A stretch of DNA of 64,000 nucleotides, taken from contig NC_014376.1 in assembly GCF_000144625.1 (NCBI RefSeq), positions 4,488,501-4,552,500 of the forward strand. Direction: 5' to 3'. The DNA is from [Clostridium] saccharolyticum WM1. Lineage in GTDB: Bacteria > Bacillota > Clostridia > Lachnospirales > Lachnospiraceae. Shown here in pieces: positions 30,271-39,612 of the stretch. Numbering within the stretch: the first letter of the stretch is position 1; every line of letters begins with the position of its first letter. The notes under the pieces are model-generated. The model was given only the letters and a program-made list of their open reading frames with translations, was not told the origin of the DNA and ran no database searches. The position numbers and the translations under genes are program-made.

Positions 30271-31605
30271 TTACACCAGCTTTCGAATCCATTTTTTGGA
30301 TTTGACACGCTTAATTCCCAGAAAAAGACGTACAAGCTGTTCTGATTGTCCTAACAGAATGACTAATACTATATCTTTTACTCCTAGCAGATAGATCATG
30401 AAGTACGTTAATGATAATCCAACACCCCATAAAATACTGGAGTCCAGGAGAGTTAGATACTTAGAATCTCCACCTGCTCTCAAGGATGCAAAAACAATCA
30501 CATTAAACAATCGAAAAGCAATTTTTACCGAAAGGACACGAATAATATCAACAGATAAATTGAAAGCTTTTTCTGACTCCACATGGAACAGCTGAACAAT
30601 ATTAGGAGCGAACATCATAATAGTGCCTATGACTGCAACAGCTAATATAAAAGCGATCCCTAAAAAGTAATTTACTTCGTTTTCAGCTTCTTCATAGTTA
30701 TGCTTTCCTAATTCATAACCAATCATTGATGTGGCGGCATCACTCATAGCATTGACCACTGTAAAAAAAACATTTACAATCTGATTTCCTATGTAATACG
30801 AATCCATTACAACTTTTCCCAGCGAACCATAGGCTACAATAAATAAACTGTTACCCAAACCAAAAAAAGTTTCATTAATCACCAATGGGGTCACCCTTTT
30901 GAATACCTTTTTTACAAACGTCAGGTCAAAGGAAAACATTTCCGGCAATGGTCCGACAAAAGGCTGATGAGTTGCAAACGAATATATGGCATATGACGAT
31001 ACATTCAGCACTTGTGTTAAAAGCATACTAATTCCAGCACCTCTGACTCCCAGGTTTAAGAAAATCATCAAAAAGTAGTTCAAAGCAACATGTGAAGCGA
31101 CCACAAAAATGCTAATTATAAGAGGAATATATGCTTTTTGAACACTATGATAAGCAAAATTAAATGACATCGTGACCGATGAACAAATAAAAGCAAAACA
31201 AGAAAATTTCAAATAATCATATGCCATAGCAACAACGCTTTCATTATCAATAAATAACTTCAGCAAATTTGTATTCATCCCCAAGGATAAACCAAGCCAA
31301 AACAGAGCATTAAAAGAAACAGCAGTCATACTCAAGCCAAAACTTTTTTTCATATTTTTGAAGTCTTTAGCTCCATAATATTGGACTACAAAGATATTGA
31401 TCCCGGCTGCTATACCAAACGCAATCCCTTGTACTAACGCATCTATTTGCAATGCAGTGCTCACTGCGCTTACTGCATGAAATCTTGAAGCCATTATAAT
31501 ATCGATTAATCCGCTTAAACTATTGATAAAGGACTGTATCGCAATTGGAATCATTACATTGCCGACATTTCTATAAAAGCCTTTATTCGCAAAATACTTG
31601 TTCAT
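30271..31605 (-). CDS. MATE-family exporter at the end of the PTS operon
   Basis: A 444-residue membrane protein with about 12 helices. The opening VGNVMIPIAIQSFINSLSGL followed by DIIMASRFHAVSAVSTA is MATE-type. Its codon use is more AT-rich than the MATE gene at 12962. It starts 58 bases after the regulator gene and has the same orientation as the PTS genes, so cotranscription is plausible. It could export a by-product such as an amino acid or amine released by the deglycase; this is a guess. AAAAGGAGATGAG precedes the ATG. Confidence 0.9.
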   Translation of the reverse strand: MNKYFANKGFYRNVGNVMIPIAIQSFINSLSGLIDIIMASRFHAVSAVSTALQIDALVQGIAFGIAAGINIFVVQYYGAKDFKNMKKSFGLSMTAVSFNALFWLGLSLGMNTNLLKLFIDNESVVAMAYDYLKFSCFAFICSSVTMSFNFAYHSVQKAYIPLIISIFVVASHVALNYFLMIFLNLGVRGAGISMLLTQVLNVSSYAIYSFATHQPFVGPLPEMFSFDLTFVKKVFKRVTPLVINETFFGLGNSLFIVAYGSLGKVVMDSYYIGNQIVNVFFTVVNAMSDAATSMIGYELGKHNYEEAENEVNYFLGIAFILAVAVIGTIMMFAPNIVQLFHVESEKAFNLSVDIIRVLSVKIAFRLFNVIVFASLRAGGDSKYLTLLDSSILWGVGLSLTYFMIYLLGVKDIVLVILLGQSEQLVRLFLGIKRVKSKKWIRKLV

Positions 31606-31663
31606 TACTCATCTCCTTTTTAATTTCGATTTAGCCATAGTAGAAACCTCCCGGATTTAACAT

Positions 31664-34372
31664 TCACATATTTTTGTCATTTATATAGAAGTCATGTATA
31701 TAAGCGATTTCCGCAATTGGAATTTCCACCCTAAAATATTCCTTTACGCTGATAAAGCTTTTTTGAACATAATGTATGAATTCCTTTTCTTCTTTTTCAA
31801 ACACATCAATTCCCCGGTAATTTTCAATCGGCTGATTCAGTACCAGACGTTCCAGTAAGCAGCATAGGTGTATATTTAATCCGATAATGGTTTTCGCCTT
31901 AAATTTCACTCCCAGATTTGCCTGCAGGTTTTCCAGCCCCTCCCCCACAATATTAATGACCCGTTCCGGATTCAGTATCGTTAAATTACTGATAACATTT
32001 TGCAGAGAAAAATTTTGCAAAAGCTTTTTATCAAACAACTCCAATTCTTCTGCTGTTAAATACGGATTTAGAATGGTGTGTACTTTCTGGATATGCTTAA
32101 AGGAAATAATATCCTGCATGGCCAAAAATGGAACATCCGGTATTTCCGGATTCATAGTACCAATACACATAAGCACTTCATTATTTTTTATAAGCTGTTC
32201 TTTTAAAATTTTATCATCGGCATATTCGCAGTCCAATGGTATTAATTCTATTTCAATCTTTTTCTCCAGACTGTTAGCAAAAAGCTTAGAAAAACGCTTT
32301 GATACATTGATTCCATTTTCACTGAAAAAAGCAATGGCCTCCCGTCTGTTTTCTTTCAAAATCAGCCGGTATTCACTATGGATTCTGTCACAAGATTCTT
32401 TTGCAATCGTTTCAATATCCTGTCCATCTAAAATTCTTCTTCCAACCTCCATGGCCAATTTCGTGGATACATTATCCAATATTCCAATATCCATTTTGTC
32501 AAACTTCATCAGACTGTCAATTTCCTCCACTGAACCACAATCCACTAATATAACCAAATGTTCACAATCAATTAACTGCTTCATGTAATTTTCCAATCGT
32601 AAACTCAATTCATTGACGCTTGTATCAAAGGGCATGTCAAACGCCATAAAAACAGTTCTTCCCAGGGTCCGGTTTACCGTATCCGCTATGCTTTTTGCCG
32701 TTGCATATCCGTGGCATATGATGATGCCTCTCATTTGTTTATCCGTAACCTTTTTATTGAATGAGCTGATCTGAAGCAGCAAAAATAAGATACTGATTTT
32801 ACCTATTTCAATTTCAAGTTCCTGATTTATTCTCTGGCTGATGACGATTGATATTTTTTTCTGTCTTTCATATTCTTCCAGGACACTATCAAGTATTTGC
32901 TGTACCTGACAGCCATGTCTCTCATCCCAGGCTATTACAGCCTGGCCCAGTACACTTCTGACATACACTTCTCTTGACAGCATACGCTCAATATTAGCAG
33001 GAATATATATGGCATATTCCTCACGGAACTGTTCTATAATTTGATTTACAATAGTTTCAATCCCCTTAATTGTTTTGTTTTCATAGGTTCTCTCGGAAAT
33101 AAGGTATTCACAATACCTCTTTGCTTCTTCTGCCGCTTTCATCCAGAAATTATTCAAATCAATTTTGCCATTGCTGCAGTCCTCATATAAATCGGTAACA
33201 GCATTATAATAGTCCAGTATTTTATGAGAATCATCCTTGTTCTTATAATTCAAGACGTCAATCAGAACGGATTCATTATCCTCATACTGCTTATTTACCT
33301 GTACAGAACCAATGATCGCATCCGGTAAATGATAGAGATAAATGATGCATGGCTCCCCCTTGTTTGCCGATGCAGCGGCAGAGGCACAGGCCAGTTGAAT
33401 CTGTTTGCTCATCCCATTTAAATTTTCCGGATAGGTATAATTCAAAAGCGCATCAAAAGCTTTACTTGAAATAAAAATCGGCCGTCTGTTTCTCTTAATC
33501 TCATTCTTTAAGAAACATATGATAAACTGTTCTTTTTCTGCAATAGTTCTTTCGCATAACCTGGGCATTGATACCACAACAGGGATCCTCCTTATAAGGC
33601 TTTTCATCACACATGCGGAAGGATCCTGCTTCGTAATAAACAACAGCCTTACATTTGACTCATGCCATTTTCCATCAGCACTCTGATACTTACCCATATC
33701 CATAAAGGGAAGAAGTCTATCTACAACTTCTGTATCAAGTCTGTCGATATCGTCAAAGACCAAAACCCCTTCGCTTGCCATAGCCAGATAGCTGCTGTCC
33801 CCTCCGTCAAATAGGGCCAATGCAGCCCGTTCCTTGTTCCCAGCATATTCTGCGCAGTGAAATACTATATTTTTACCCATAGCTGATATAAGGCCCTGAT
33901 CCAATGCATATTTATATGCGAGCCACAAAAGATAGCTTTTCCCTGTTCCTGTTTCTCCATATACAAGTATCGGCAGTCCTCTTTCTGGATAATTAAGTGC
34001 TGCCTTAATCTGCCGGATCACATGGCCCAAATAAGACCGGCTCCCGATTGCGTTTTCAAAAGTTTCTGCCCCCTGGCCGCTTTCCTTAAGATTTAGAATG
34101 AATTCTCCAAAGCTGAGAAACTCCGTATCGCTCAATCTGACCCCATAGCTTTTTTCCAAGTACGATTTGTCTAAAAAGTAAACTGGTCGGGAATTTATCT
34201 TCACAGTGATTCCGCTTTGAAAAAAACGATTTAAATACTGGCTGGCAGAATTTCTGCTGATATGTAAATAATCGCTGATATGCTTCGCAGTGAATAATTC
34301 CAGATTTTCTTCTGAAAATTTAGGCATCAGGCTTTGAAGATAATTATAAATCTGTTTTTCAGTCGGGTTCAT
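31664..34372 (-). CDS. LevR-like PRD/AAA+ transcription regulator lacking the GAFTGA loop
   Basis: A 902-residue regulator. The ATG at 34372 (MNPTEKQIYNYLQSL) follows GGAGGT 4 bases upstream. Order: N-terminal winged helix (LFTAKHISDYLHISRNSASQ), AAA+ domain at about 95-330 with Walker A GETGTGKS and Walker B VLVFDDIDRL, a PRD near 420-520, an EIIA-Man-like domain near 530-670 (GIIICHGYATAKSIA) and a second PRD at the C-terminus. In LevR-type activators the loop between CAEYA and Walker B contains GAFTGA for contact with sigma-54. Here that segment is cut to LFDGGDSSYLAM. It should sense phosphorylation by PTS enzymes and control the adjacent operon, but probably not through sigma-54. Confidence 0.88.
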   Translation of the reverse strand: MNPTEKQIYNYLQSLMPKFSEENLELFTAKHISDYLHISRNSASQYLNRFFQSGITVKINSRPVYFLDKSYLEKSYGVRLSDTEFLSFGEFILNLKESGQGAETFENAIGSRSYLGHVIRQIKAALNYPERGLPILVYGETGTGKSYLLWLAYKYALDQGLISAMGKNIVFHCAEYAGNKERAALALFDGGDSSYLAMASEGVLVFDDIDRLDTEVVDRLLPFMDMGKYQSADGKWHESNVRLLFITKQDPSACVMKSLIRRIPVVVSMPRLCERTIAEKEQFIICFLKNEIKRNRRPIFISSKAFDALLNYTYPENLNGMSKQIQLACASAAASANKGEPCIIYLYHLPDAIIGSVQVNKQYEDNESVLIDVLNYKNKDDSHKILDYYNAVTDLYEDCSNGKIDLNNFWMKAAEEAKRYCEYLISERTYENKTIKGIETIVNQIIEQFREEYAIYIPANIERMLSREVYVRSVLGQAVIAWDERHGCQVQQILDSVLEEYERQKKISIVISQRINQELEIEIGKISILFLLLQISSFNKKVTDKQMRGIIICHGYATAKSIADTVNRTLGRTVFMAFDMPFDTSVNELSLRLENYMKQLIDCEHLVILVDCGSVEEIDSLMKFDKMDIGILDNVSTKLAMEVGRRILDGQDIETIAKESCDRIHSEYRLILKENRREAIAFFSENGINVSKRFSKLFANSLEKKIEIELIPLDCEYADDKILKEQLIKNNEVLMCIGTMNPEIPDVPFLAMQDIISFKHIQKVHTILNPYLTAEELELFDKKLLQNFSLQNVISNLTILNPERVINIVGEGLENLQANLGVKFKAKTIIGLNIHLCCLLERLVLNQPIENYRGIDVFEKEEKEFIHYVQKSFISVKEYFRVEIPIAEIAYIHDFYINDKNM

Positions 34373-34523
34373 TTCTACCTCCGTTATTATAAAATCAATG
34401 CAACTCAACAATAATCCCATATGCTTTTCTATTATAGGCCTAACATGAGATTTGTTACATAACGAAAGGCAAACAGGGCTGCCATGTTTTTGCATCGGCA
34501 GCCCCTTCGCACTCACTTTTAAA

Positions 34524-35489
34524 TTAATAATTATATTTCCACATATATTTTCTTTTATCTAAAGGGTGATTCCGAATGTCAGCAAGCAAATCGTTATATA
34601 CACCTATGATCGCATTATAGAACAATGCATCAAAATACTCAGATACCTCCCCCAACTGATCCACTCCATACTCTTTCGCATCCAAGATGATCGTGTGATT
34701 GTTATATTGATCCAGGAATTTAATTACTCTGTCATCCAATTCTCTGGTCTTCCCTGTGGACTTAAACAGCAAAAAAGCAGTGTCTGGATCAGTAATTTCA
34801 AAGGGCCCGTGGAAAAATTCTCCCGTATGTATTACCGAAGAATTAATCCATTGCATCTCCATAAAAATACAGATAGATTCCTGATGTGCCGAACCCCAGG
34901 CCGTTCCGCTGCCCATCGTATAAATAACCGTGTCATTCTTACAGTCCAGGCTAAATTTAATCGCTTGGGGGACCGCTCTTTTTTTGGCTTCTGCGATCAA
35001 ACCGTTTACAGCTGTAAACCCGCCTATCATCTGGTCGTAATTGGTACACTGTTCCGACTGATGAAGCAATTCTACAGCAATTCTCAATCCAAGTTCTCCT
35101 TTTCCCGTTTCAAATGGATCCGGATCTACATCATAAAACTTAATTAAGTAATCCACGGCTGTATTTAATTCTGATTCTTCTACAAAAGCCAAACCAATTA
35201 CAGATGCCCCGGCTTCTTTTGCAAGCCTTGCCGCCTCAACCGTTTCCGGAGTATTGCCTCTGCGCGTTGCCACTACGACAATAGAATTTACTCCCACGCT
35301 TTTGGGCATATCATGGACGAATTCATTGGATGAAATATAATACGCCGCTATTTTTTTTGCCTCTTTGGTCACATAATAATAAGCCGGATAAAATCCAACT
35401 AAGGAACCGCCGCAGCCAACAAAGCTGATGTTGTAAATCTCCCTTTTTGCTTCCAGAATTTCCCGGATTATTTCTTCTACTTTTATCAT
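34524..35489 (-). CDS. SIS-domain fructoselysine-6-phosphate deglycase-like protein (FrlB/GfrF type)
   Basis: A 321-residue protein with two sugar isomerase (SIS) domains, at about 20-165 and 180-310. Segments FVGCGGSLVGFYPAYYYVT, SSNEFVHDMPKSVG, GNTPETVEAARLAKEAG and HTGEFFHGPFEITDPD are those of fructoselysine/glucoselysine-6-phosphate deglycases. Those enzymes hydrolyse the phosphorylated Amadori product to glucose-6-phosphate and an amino acid. The context of a mannose-type PTS and a LevR-type regulator mirrors the Salmonella gfr operon. The exact substrate amino acid or amine is not predictable. GGAGAG precedes the ATG. Confidence 0.88.
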   Translation of the reverse strand: MIKVEEIIREILEAKREIYNISFVGCGGSLVGFYPAYYYVTKEAKKIAAYYISSNEFVHDMPKSVGVNSIVVVATRRGNTPETVEAARLAKEAGASVIGLAFVEESELNTAVDYLIKFYDVDPDPFETGKGELGLRIAVELLHQSEQCTNYDQMIGGFTAVNGLIAEAKKRAVPQAIKFSLDCKNDTVIYTMGSGTAWGSAHQESICIFMEMQWINSSVIHTGEFFHGPFEITDPDTAFLLFKSTGKTRELDDRVIKFLDQYNNHTIILDAKEYGVDQLGEVSEYFDALFYNAIIGVYNDLLADIRNHPLDKRKYMWKYNY

Positions 35490-35527
35490 ATCGTTCTCTC
35501 CTTTAGTTAATTATTAAAATTCAAATA

Positions 35528-36367
35528 CTATAACACGCTGAATATTCCAAAATATTGGAATATCACTCCCAGCAGCAGGCAAATGAGCAGCATACGCATT
35601 GGTTTTGCACCTTTTTTTATTCTCCAATACATAAATCCTGTAAAAACCAACGGAATCATCTTAGGCATAATACTGTCAAGAATGCTCTGAAGCTGCAGAA
35701 TTTCACCATAAGCCAGGGGAGTGGTCAGATTAATCAGGCTTGCCGACATCCCGCCTATGACAACCAGTCCCAGAACATTAAGCGGATACATCATCTTCTC
35801 CATAACATTGTTTTTCTCTAAATCCACCAATATTCTTTTTCCATTTAAATATCCCAATTTGCCTCCGTAATAGGTAATCGGCACTGATACCCCAATGGAT
35901 ATCAGCATAGCAATAACAGGCCCTAAAATACTTCCTTGTTTTGCAAGAGCAAGGCCGATACCAAATGCGATTACCCGTACGATTCCCTGGAAGAATGAAT
36001 CACCCACGCCGGAAAATGGTCCCATCAGCGCAGTTTTTATCCCTGCAATCATATCCGAGCTGATACCTTCTTTGTTTTTTGCCGCTTCTTCCTCTACTGC
36101 AGCACTCATACCGAGGATAAACGAAGTCAGCTGGGGCGTACAGTTAAAAAACTGCAAACTCCTGCGGTATGCTGTTTTTTTACTTTCCACTTCATCCGGC
36201 GATGGGTAAATATCATCCAATGTCTTTGAAATACCATACATAAATCCTGTGTTCATCTGGCGCTCAACATTCCAAAGTGCCTGCATCGCCATTGCCCCGA
36301 AGAAGAAATGTTTAAACCACCCTTTTTTCCTCTTTTCATCGATCTTATACGAATCCATATTGTCCAT
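35528..36367 (-). CDS. PTS mannose-family EIID component
   Basis: A 279-residue membrane component. The start MDNMDSYKIDEKRKKGW at 36367 follows GAGGGGAGAG; a TTG six codons earlier is less likely. It contains NVERQMNTGFMYGI and AALMGPFSGVGDSFF-like sequence (KTALMGPFSGVGDSFFQG), the conserved EIID core, and hydrophobic segments in the C-terminal half. With EIIC it forms the sugar channel. The start lies 15 bases inside the region after EIIC ends, so translation is coupled. Confidence 0.93.
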   Translation of the reverse strand: MDNMDSYKIDEKRKKGWFKHFFFGAMAMQALWNVERQMNTGFMYGISKTLDDIYPSPDEVESKKTAYRRSLQFFNCTPQLTSFILGMSAAVEEEAAKNKEGISSDMIAGIKTALMGPFSGVGDSFFQGIVRVIAFGIGLALAKQGSILGPVIAMLISIGVSVPITYYGGKLGYLNGKRILVDLEKNNVMEKMMYPLNVLGLVVIGGMSASLINLTTPLAYGEILQLQSILDSIMPKMIPLVFTGFMYWRIKKGAKPMRMLLICLLLGVIFQYFGIFSVL

Positions 36368-36381
36368 ACTGTTCTCTCCCC

Positions 36382-37149
36382 TCAATCCAGTTCATCTGCA
36401 ACCTCAGCCTGAACATTGTGGTCATACTTTAATAAATACAAAACCACAGCAAGCAAGGCACCCATTATAGAAACAGCAATTAAACCTATGCCTGAATAAG
36501 CGACAGCCATGAAGCCAATGAGAAAAAATACAACGGTTTTTTTGGTTACCATAATGGAAAGCAGCAATGCAAATCCATAAAAAGCCATTATGTTTGCCCC
36601 TAATGAAAAACCGGATAATATTACTCCAGGTATTTTTTCAATAATCCGGGAAATTACATCTCCACCAGCATAAACAGCTATAAAAGCAGGAATAAAATTA
36701 ACCAGCGAATATCCCACAGGCCCCCAGACTATATGCATCCGCCTGGCTGCGGCAAACTTCCCCTCATCCACGTATTTATCACACAAATGGATCATAAAGA
36801 CTTCGATAATCCCCCATAGAGTCAAAAGAAACTCTGTAATTACCGCGATCGGGGTGGCAATTGCAAGTGCCATCTCTACATTTACCCCTGATTTTATGAC
36901 ATACGCACAGCTAATAATGGATCCCAAATTCATTCCCATTGACATGCCGCCCGATGCCCCTACGTTCATTAGTCCTAAAGTTATCATTTCCATGGTTACG
37001 CCTACGGCCAGGCCCGCCTGAACATTCCCCATGACCAGGCCTACCAGGGTACATGTGATCAGCGGCTGCTCAAAATTCATCCGGCCTAACAGCCTGGAAT
37101 CCAGAATCATAAAAACTGCCACTAAACCAACCAAAATTGCCTGTAACAT
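36382..37149 (-). CDS. PTS mannose-family EIIC component
   Basis: A 255-residue membrane component with about eight helices. The opening ILVGLVAVFMILDSRLLGRM, the turn FEQPLITCTLVGLVMGN and the GASGGMSMGMNLGS segment are typical of EII-Sor/Man EIIC. It imports the sugar while EIIB phosphorylates it. It follows EIIB by 12 bases. Confidence 0.94.
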   Translation of the reverse strand: MLQAILVGLVAVFMILDSRLLGRMNFEQPLITCTLVGLVMGNVQAGLAVGVTMEMITLGLMNVGASGGMSMGMNLGSIISCAYVIKSGVNVEMALAIATPIAVITEFLLTLWGIIEVFMIHLCDKYVDEGKFAAARRMHIVWGPVGYSLVNFIPAFIAVYAGGDVISRIIEKIPGVILSGFSLGANIMAFYGFALLLSIMVTKKTVVFFLIGFMAVAYSGIGLIAVSIMGALLAVVLYLLKYDHNVQAEVADELD

Positions 37150-37161
37150 CCCCTTCTCCTC

Positions 37162-37626
37162 CTATAACGTAATATTTTTTACCGGGTCGTTTGGGACCTG
37201 CTGGACAAACAGCTTGATCCCTTTATCCTGCAGCTTTTTAAGCTCTGATTTTTCTGTCTCATCCAGATATACCGCAGAGCCGTATTGCACTGATTTTTCT
37301 TTCTTCATGATACCGCCTAAATTTAATTCCTTTACAACCGGATGGCCGCTTAATACTTCGGCTGCATCATGAACCGTCCCGAAAACCATCATAACGGAAT
37401 CTTTCAAATCCAGTATTTTGGGCATTCTTTCAATGGCCTCAGATATAGAAAAAATATTTAATTTAACTCCCACGGGCTTTGCCATGTTAATTGTCATTTT
37501 TTTCAGTTCATCACCGGCGGAAGCATCATCAATTACAATGATCCTTGTTATATTCAGGTGTCCGGTCCATGCAAAGGCCACCTGTCCATGTACGAGACGA
37601 TGATCAATGCGTGCTAATTTAATCAT
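37162..37626 (-). CDS. PTS mannose-family EIIB component
   Basis: A 154-residue cytoplasmic phosphotransferase. The phospho-acceptor histidine lies in ARIDHRLVHGQVAFAW. The rest follows the EIIB-Man fold (RIIVIDDASAGDELKKMTIN). It passes phosphate from EIIA to the incoming sugar. It is 52 bases after EIIA. Confidence 0.94.
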   Translation of the reverse strand: MIKLARIDHRLVHGQVAFAWTGHLNITRIIVIDDASAGDELKKMTINMAKPVGVKLNIFSISEAIERMPKILDLKDSVMMVFGTVHDAAEVLSGHPVVKELNLGGIMKKEKSVQYGSAVYLDETEKSELKKLQDKGIKLFVQQVPNDPVKNITL

Positions 37627-37678
37627 AATTCCCCCCCTTCCTGCCTAATGTTTTTTCAGGAGACACCAGACACGGCCA

Positions 37679-38098
37679 TTACAAGCTATCTTCTTGGATT
37701 CCAATCTCCCAGAGCTCATTGCAGAAAACCGGCCTGCTGCTTTGCTTGTCAACAACGGACCGGATGAATTCTGCGCTTATTTCCCCTTGGTGCAGCAGAA
37801 TCTCCACAATCGTGGCAAAATTCATATTTGATACCAGACAGAAGGTTTCATTCCTAAGAAACTTCATAAATTCGTTGTTCACACTCCCCCCATAAATATC
37901 AGTAAATACAATCAGTTCAAAGTTTTCTGCTTCCTTTCTTCTAAATAACGTCTTCACCTCCTCTTCTAAGTTAAAGTCCGGATTTGTATAGGCACACATT
38001 GTGTCCACATTATCCAATTTTCCAATAATATACTGGAGGGAATCTGCCATTCCTTCTGCCAGTCTTCCATGAGAAGCCAGAAGAACTTTTCTATCCAT
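37679..38098 (-). CDS. PTS mannose-family EIIA component
   Basis: A 139-residue cytoplasmic phosphocarrier. The ATG at 38098 (MDRKVLLASHGRLAEGM) has GGGAGG upstream; a longer frame from 38137 begins before this site. The phospho-acceptor histidine is in LASHGRLAEG; a FTDIYGGSVNNEFMKF segment follows. It is the first gene of the operon, with a palindrome about 130 bases upstream. Confidence 0.92.
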   Translation of the reverse strand: MDRKVLLASHGRLAEGMADSLQYIIGKLDNVDTMCAYTNPDFNLEEEVKTLFRRKEAENFELIVFTDIYGGSVNNEFMKFLRNETFCLVSNMNFATIVEILLHQGEISAEFIRSVVDKQSSRPVFCNELWEIGIQEDSL

Positions 38099-38230
38099 CT
38101 CTCTCACCTCCCTCTGCGCAGGATTCGTCTGCCGCAAAATTTTAAGATTCTCTTTTCAGATTGCCTGATTCATCTCCACGCTTTCATCATACTCGTTTAT
38201 TATATATTTTTCATAAAAATCATTTAAATT

Positions 38231-38256
38231 TGTCATTTATTTTATAACAAATGACA
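38231..38256. promoter_or_regulatory. 26-bp palindromic operator candidate upstream of the PTS operon
   Basis: TGTCATTT and AAATGACA are exact inverted arms around a 10-base AT-rich centre. The element lies about 135 bases before the EIIA start in a promoter-like AT-rich stretch. No sigma-54 type TGGCAC/TTGCA promoter was seen nearby. It could bind the PTS-operon regulator or another repressor. Confidence 0.55.
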
Positions 38257-38405
38257 CTTTTCTTTTATTCTATTCTGTTATAACATACTGTCTAGCCCTT
38301 ATGACACTATTCCGACACTGCAACAGCCGAAAGTTGATCAACACCCATTTCTATTAATTCTTCTGTCCATTCTAAATCCGCACCCGTTTTGTGAATTTTT
38401 TAATA

Positions 38406-38443
38406 ACAAAAAAGCGAACACCCTACAGGTATCCGCTTTTCCG
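38406..38443 (-). terminator. Terminator downstream of tRNA-Lys
   Basis: On the minus strand AAAGCGGATACC and GGGTGTTCGCTTTTTT form a stem with a short loop and a T-run, about 105 bases past the tRNA 3' end. Confidence 0.7.
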
Positions 38444-38548
38444 ACTATTCCATTGAAACAAAACATATTTTTGCAATTTTACATAATTCCGGACAAAGTA
38501 AAAGCCCCAACCCCGCAGCTCTCTGTCTGCAAAACCGGAACTTTTGAA

Positions 38549-38621
38549 TGCGCCTTCGGGGGCTCGAACCCCGGACAAATAGATTAAGAGTCTACTGCTC
38601 TACCAACTGAGCTAAAGGCGC
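38549..38621 (-). tRNA. tRNA-Lys (anticodon CTT)
   Basis: The minus strand folds as a 73-base cloverleaf. The acceptor stem GCGCCTT/AAGGCGC is perfect with discriminator A. The D arm is AGCTCAGTTGGTAGAGC, the anticodon loop CTCTTAA carries CTT within a 5-bp stem, and the T arm is CCGGGGTTCGAGCCCCG. CCA is not encoded. Confidence 0.96.
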
Positions 38622-38734
38622 TTGTCTTTCGTTTTTCAACACTGTGCTTTCGTCTCAAGCACGTGTGTAATTATATAACCGTATCCAGCAAAAGTCAACA
38701 CCTTTTTTACAAATAATTTACATCTTTTTCGAAT

Positions 38735-38887
38735 TTATTTATTTTTCTTATTTTTTTGTACATTTCCCCCCAGAGTTTTGTTCACTTCTACAAAAGATTT
38801 GTTCCAGGTCAGCATTTTCTTATTTAATTCCGTTTTATCGCTGGTCGCCTGTAGAAGCTTGCTTGTGACCTTGTCTTTCATTCCCAT
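38735..38887 (-). CDS. Possible small basic protein (50 residues)
   Basis: A 50-codon frame begins with ATG at 38887, with GGGAG about 8 bases upstream. It encodes a charged, lysine-rich peptide (MGMKDKVTSKLLQATSDKTE, ending GNVQKNKKNK). It lies just after the trmB terminator and before tRNA-Lys. The codon pattern is plausible, and the frame stays open upstream to the terminator. No family is recognised; it may be the tail of a decayed gene. Confidence 0.35.
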   Translation of the reverse strand: MGMKDKVTSKLLQATSDKTELNKKMLTWNKSFVEVNKTLGGNVQKNKKNK

Positions 38888-38924
38888 AGCTGCCGCTCCC
38901 GCATCTGCTTTTGTTTTATTATAT

Positions 38925-38964
38925 GCAAAACCGGCATTACGGTTATAGAAACCAATGCCGGTTA
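38925..38964 (-). terminator. Terminator of trmB
   Basis: ACCGGCATT and AATGCCGGT form a stem around a 15-base loop, followed on the minus strand by TTTT. It lies 10 bases past the trmB stop. Confidence 0.8.
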
Positions 38965-38973
38965 TTAAAAAAA

Positions 38974-39612
38974 TTACTTTCTTTCAGCGATCAACTTATA
39001 AATAGGGTTTCCCTGGGAAGAAAACTTCTCTTCATACTCTGTCATTACATTCCCTTCGCCCATCTGGCTGTGGTGGAGGTCATAGGTAAATTCCTTAACC
39101 AGCCATCCGGCTCTTGGGATGGATTCCAGGGAGTATTCAAACAGGTCTTTATTGTCGGTTTTAAATTCCACAGTACCGTCAGTGGTCAGGATCTGGTCAT
39201 AAACCGCCATAAAATCCTCTGATGTGAGTCTGCGCTTTGCATGTCGATCCTTGGGCCATGGATCTGAAAAGTTTAAATATACCTTCTGAACCTCCCCCGG
39301 AGCAAATATATCAGCTAAGTTTTTTGCATCCACACACATAAAAAATATATTATCAAGCTCCAGAAGAGCCCGCTTCTGCAAGCCCCGCAAAAGAACGCTG
39401 GGATACCTCTCTATGCCCACATAATTGATTTCCGGATGAATGGCTGCCAGTTCCATAATAAAACGGCCCTTTCCCATGCCAACTTCTATTTCTATGGGAT
39501 TTTCATTGCCAAACACTTCCTTCCAGCAGCCTTTTTTCTCAAAAGGGCTGTGAACAACATATGGGCTGCCAGCAATTTCCTCCTCCGAGCCAGGTATATG
39601 ACGTAACCTCAT
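38974..39612 (-). CDS. trmB: tRNA (guanine-N7-)-methyltransferase
   Basis: A 212-residue SAM-dependent enzyme that methylates G46 in tRNA variable loops. The SAM motif EIEVGMGKGRFIMELA and the TrmB signature NFSDPWPKDRHAKRRLTS are present, and the C-terminal EEKFSSQGNPIYKLIAE box is conserved. The length is normal. AATTTATTTGGAGG precedes the ATG. It is a single-gene unit with its own terminator. Confidence 0.97.
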   Translation of the reverse strand: MRLRHIPGSEEEIAGSPYVVHSPFEKKGCWKEVFGNENPIEIEVGMGKGRFIMELAAIHPEINYVGIERYPSVLLRGLQKRALLELDNIFFMCVDAKNLADIFAPGEVQKVYLNFSDPWPKDRHAKRRLTSEDFMAVYDQILTTDGTVEFKTDNKDLFEYSLESIPRAGWLVKEFTYDLHHSQMGEGNVMTEYEEKFSSQGNPIYKLIAERK

